This document shows, one piece after another, positions 14,301 to 14,437 of a stretch of DNA of 14,437 nt (position 1 is its first letter; every line of letters begins with the position of its first letter). The DNA is from Hungatella sp. UBA3402 (GTDB lineage: Bacteria > Bacillota > Clostridia > Lachnospirales > Lachnospiraceae): the NCBI GenBank assembly GCA_002358555.1, contig DEPC01000107.1, forward strand, positions 1 through 14,437, in the 5' to 3' direction. The notes beneath the pieces were generated by a model. It was not told where the DNA came from and made no database searches. It saw nothing but the letters and a program-made list of their open reading frames with translations. Made by a program: the position numbers and the translations under genes.

Positions 14301-14437
14301 GTGCGAAGAATATACACAGCCACAATAATTTTGTCGATATAAATGATACTCTTTAGAAAGCTCTATAGACCGTTTATACCCATTTTTTTTCTTGAAATCA
14401 GAGGGAAGATATGACACTCCATACTCTTTGCCAATTC
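14292..14437 (-). CDS. queH: Epoxyqueuosine reductase QueH, C-terminal fragment
   Basis: The last 47 residues and stop codon of a gene that enters from beyond the right edge. The frame reads YGVSYLPSDFKKKNGYKRS, then IELSKEYHLYRQNYCGCVYS, which matches the conserved C-terminal part of the QueH (DUF208) family: the PSDFKK-x-x-G-Y-x-R-S-I-x-L-S-x-E-Y signature and the YCGC pair that contributes cysteine ligands. QueH is the non-orthologous replacement for QueG and reduces epoxyqueuosine to queuosine in tRNA. No terminator is seen between its stop and the ptsH promoter, so read-through into ptsH is possible. Identification rests on a short but distinctive tail. Confidence 0.85.
   Translation of the reverse strand, partial: IGKEYGVSYLPSDFKKKNGYKRSIELSKEYHLYRQNYCGCVYSSHLT

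Overview
The window is AT-rich and densely coded. Almost every gene lies on the minus strand, and the gene content and organisation suggest a Clostridia member, most likely a Lachnospiraceae-type gut Firmicute. The evidence is a short-form HisG paired with HisZ, an ECF-type biotin transporter subunit (BioY), a classical Gram-positive HPr with His15 and Ser46, a QueH-type epoxyqueuosine reductase tail, and strong AGGAGG-like ribosome binding sites. This taxonomic guess is inference; no 16S or other marker is present.

Reading down the minus strand from the right edge: (1) The last 48 codons of queH (tRNA queuosine synthesis) enter from outside the window. A consensus sigma-A promoter embedded in the queH 3' end drives ptsH (HPr). 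(2) A 253-bp intergenic region after ptsH holds two consecutive intrinsic terminators whose arms can also pair with each other, then a possible -10 element and a 12-bp perfect inverted repeat in the leader of the histidine genes. (3) hisZ-hisG-hisD-hisB encode the first step and two later steps of histidine synthesis. hisH, hisA, hisF, hisI/E and hisC are not here. (4) Directly after hisB, with a 3-nt gap, comes a GNAT acetyltransferase that overlaps by 4 nt a 654-residue membrane protein (zinc ribbon, one membrane segment, leucine-rich repeats). (5) An accessory stretch follows: a second GNAT protein, a 113-residue unknown protein, and a 634-residue SUKH (SMI1/KNR4) protein with a leucine-rich tail. 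(6) bioY, hemC and hemD follow in tight succession, and then a 153-residue acidic protein resembling the DUF6985 group. (7) At the left edge an AraC-family regulator, cut at its 5' end by the window, runs on the plus strand and converges on the rest.

Functionally the window mixes housekeeping biosynthesis (histidine, uroporphyrinogen III, biotin uptake, queuosine, PTS) with a set of cassette-like accessory proteins. SUKH proteins, and possibly the DUF6985-like protein, belong to families linked to immunity in polymorphic-toxin systems, but no toxin gene is visible. The most interesting items are the structured ptsH-hisZ intergenic region, the translationally coupled GNAT/membrane-LRR pair, and the SUKH-LRR protein. 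No rRNA, tRNA, CRISPR array, complete insertion sequence or prophage gene was found. No gene-free stretch exceeds 300 bases.
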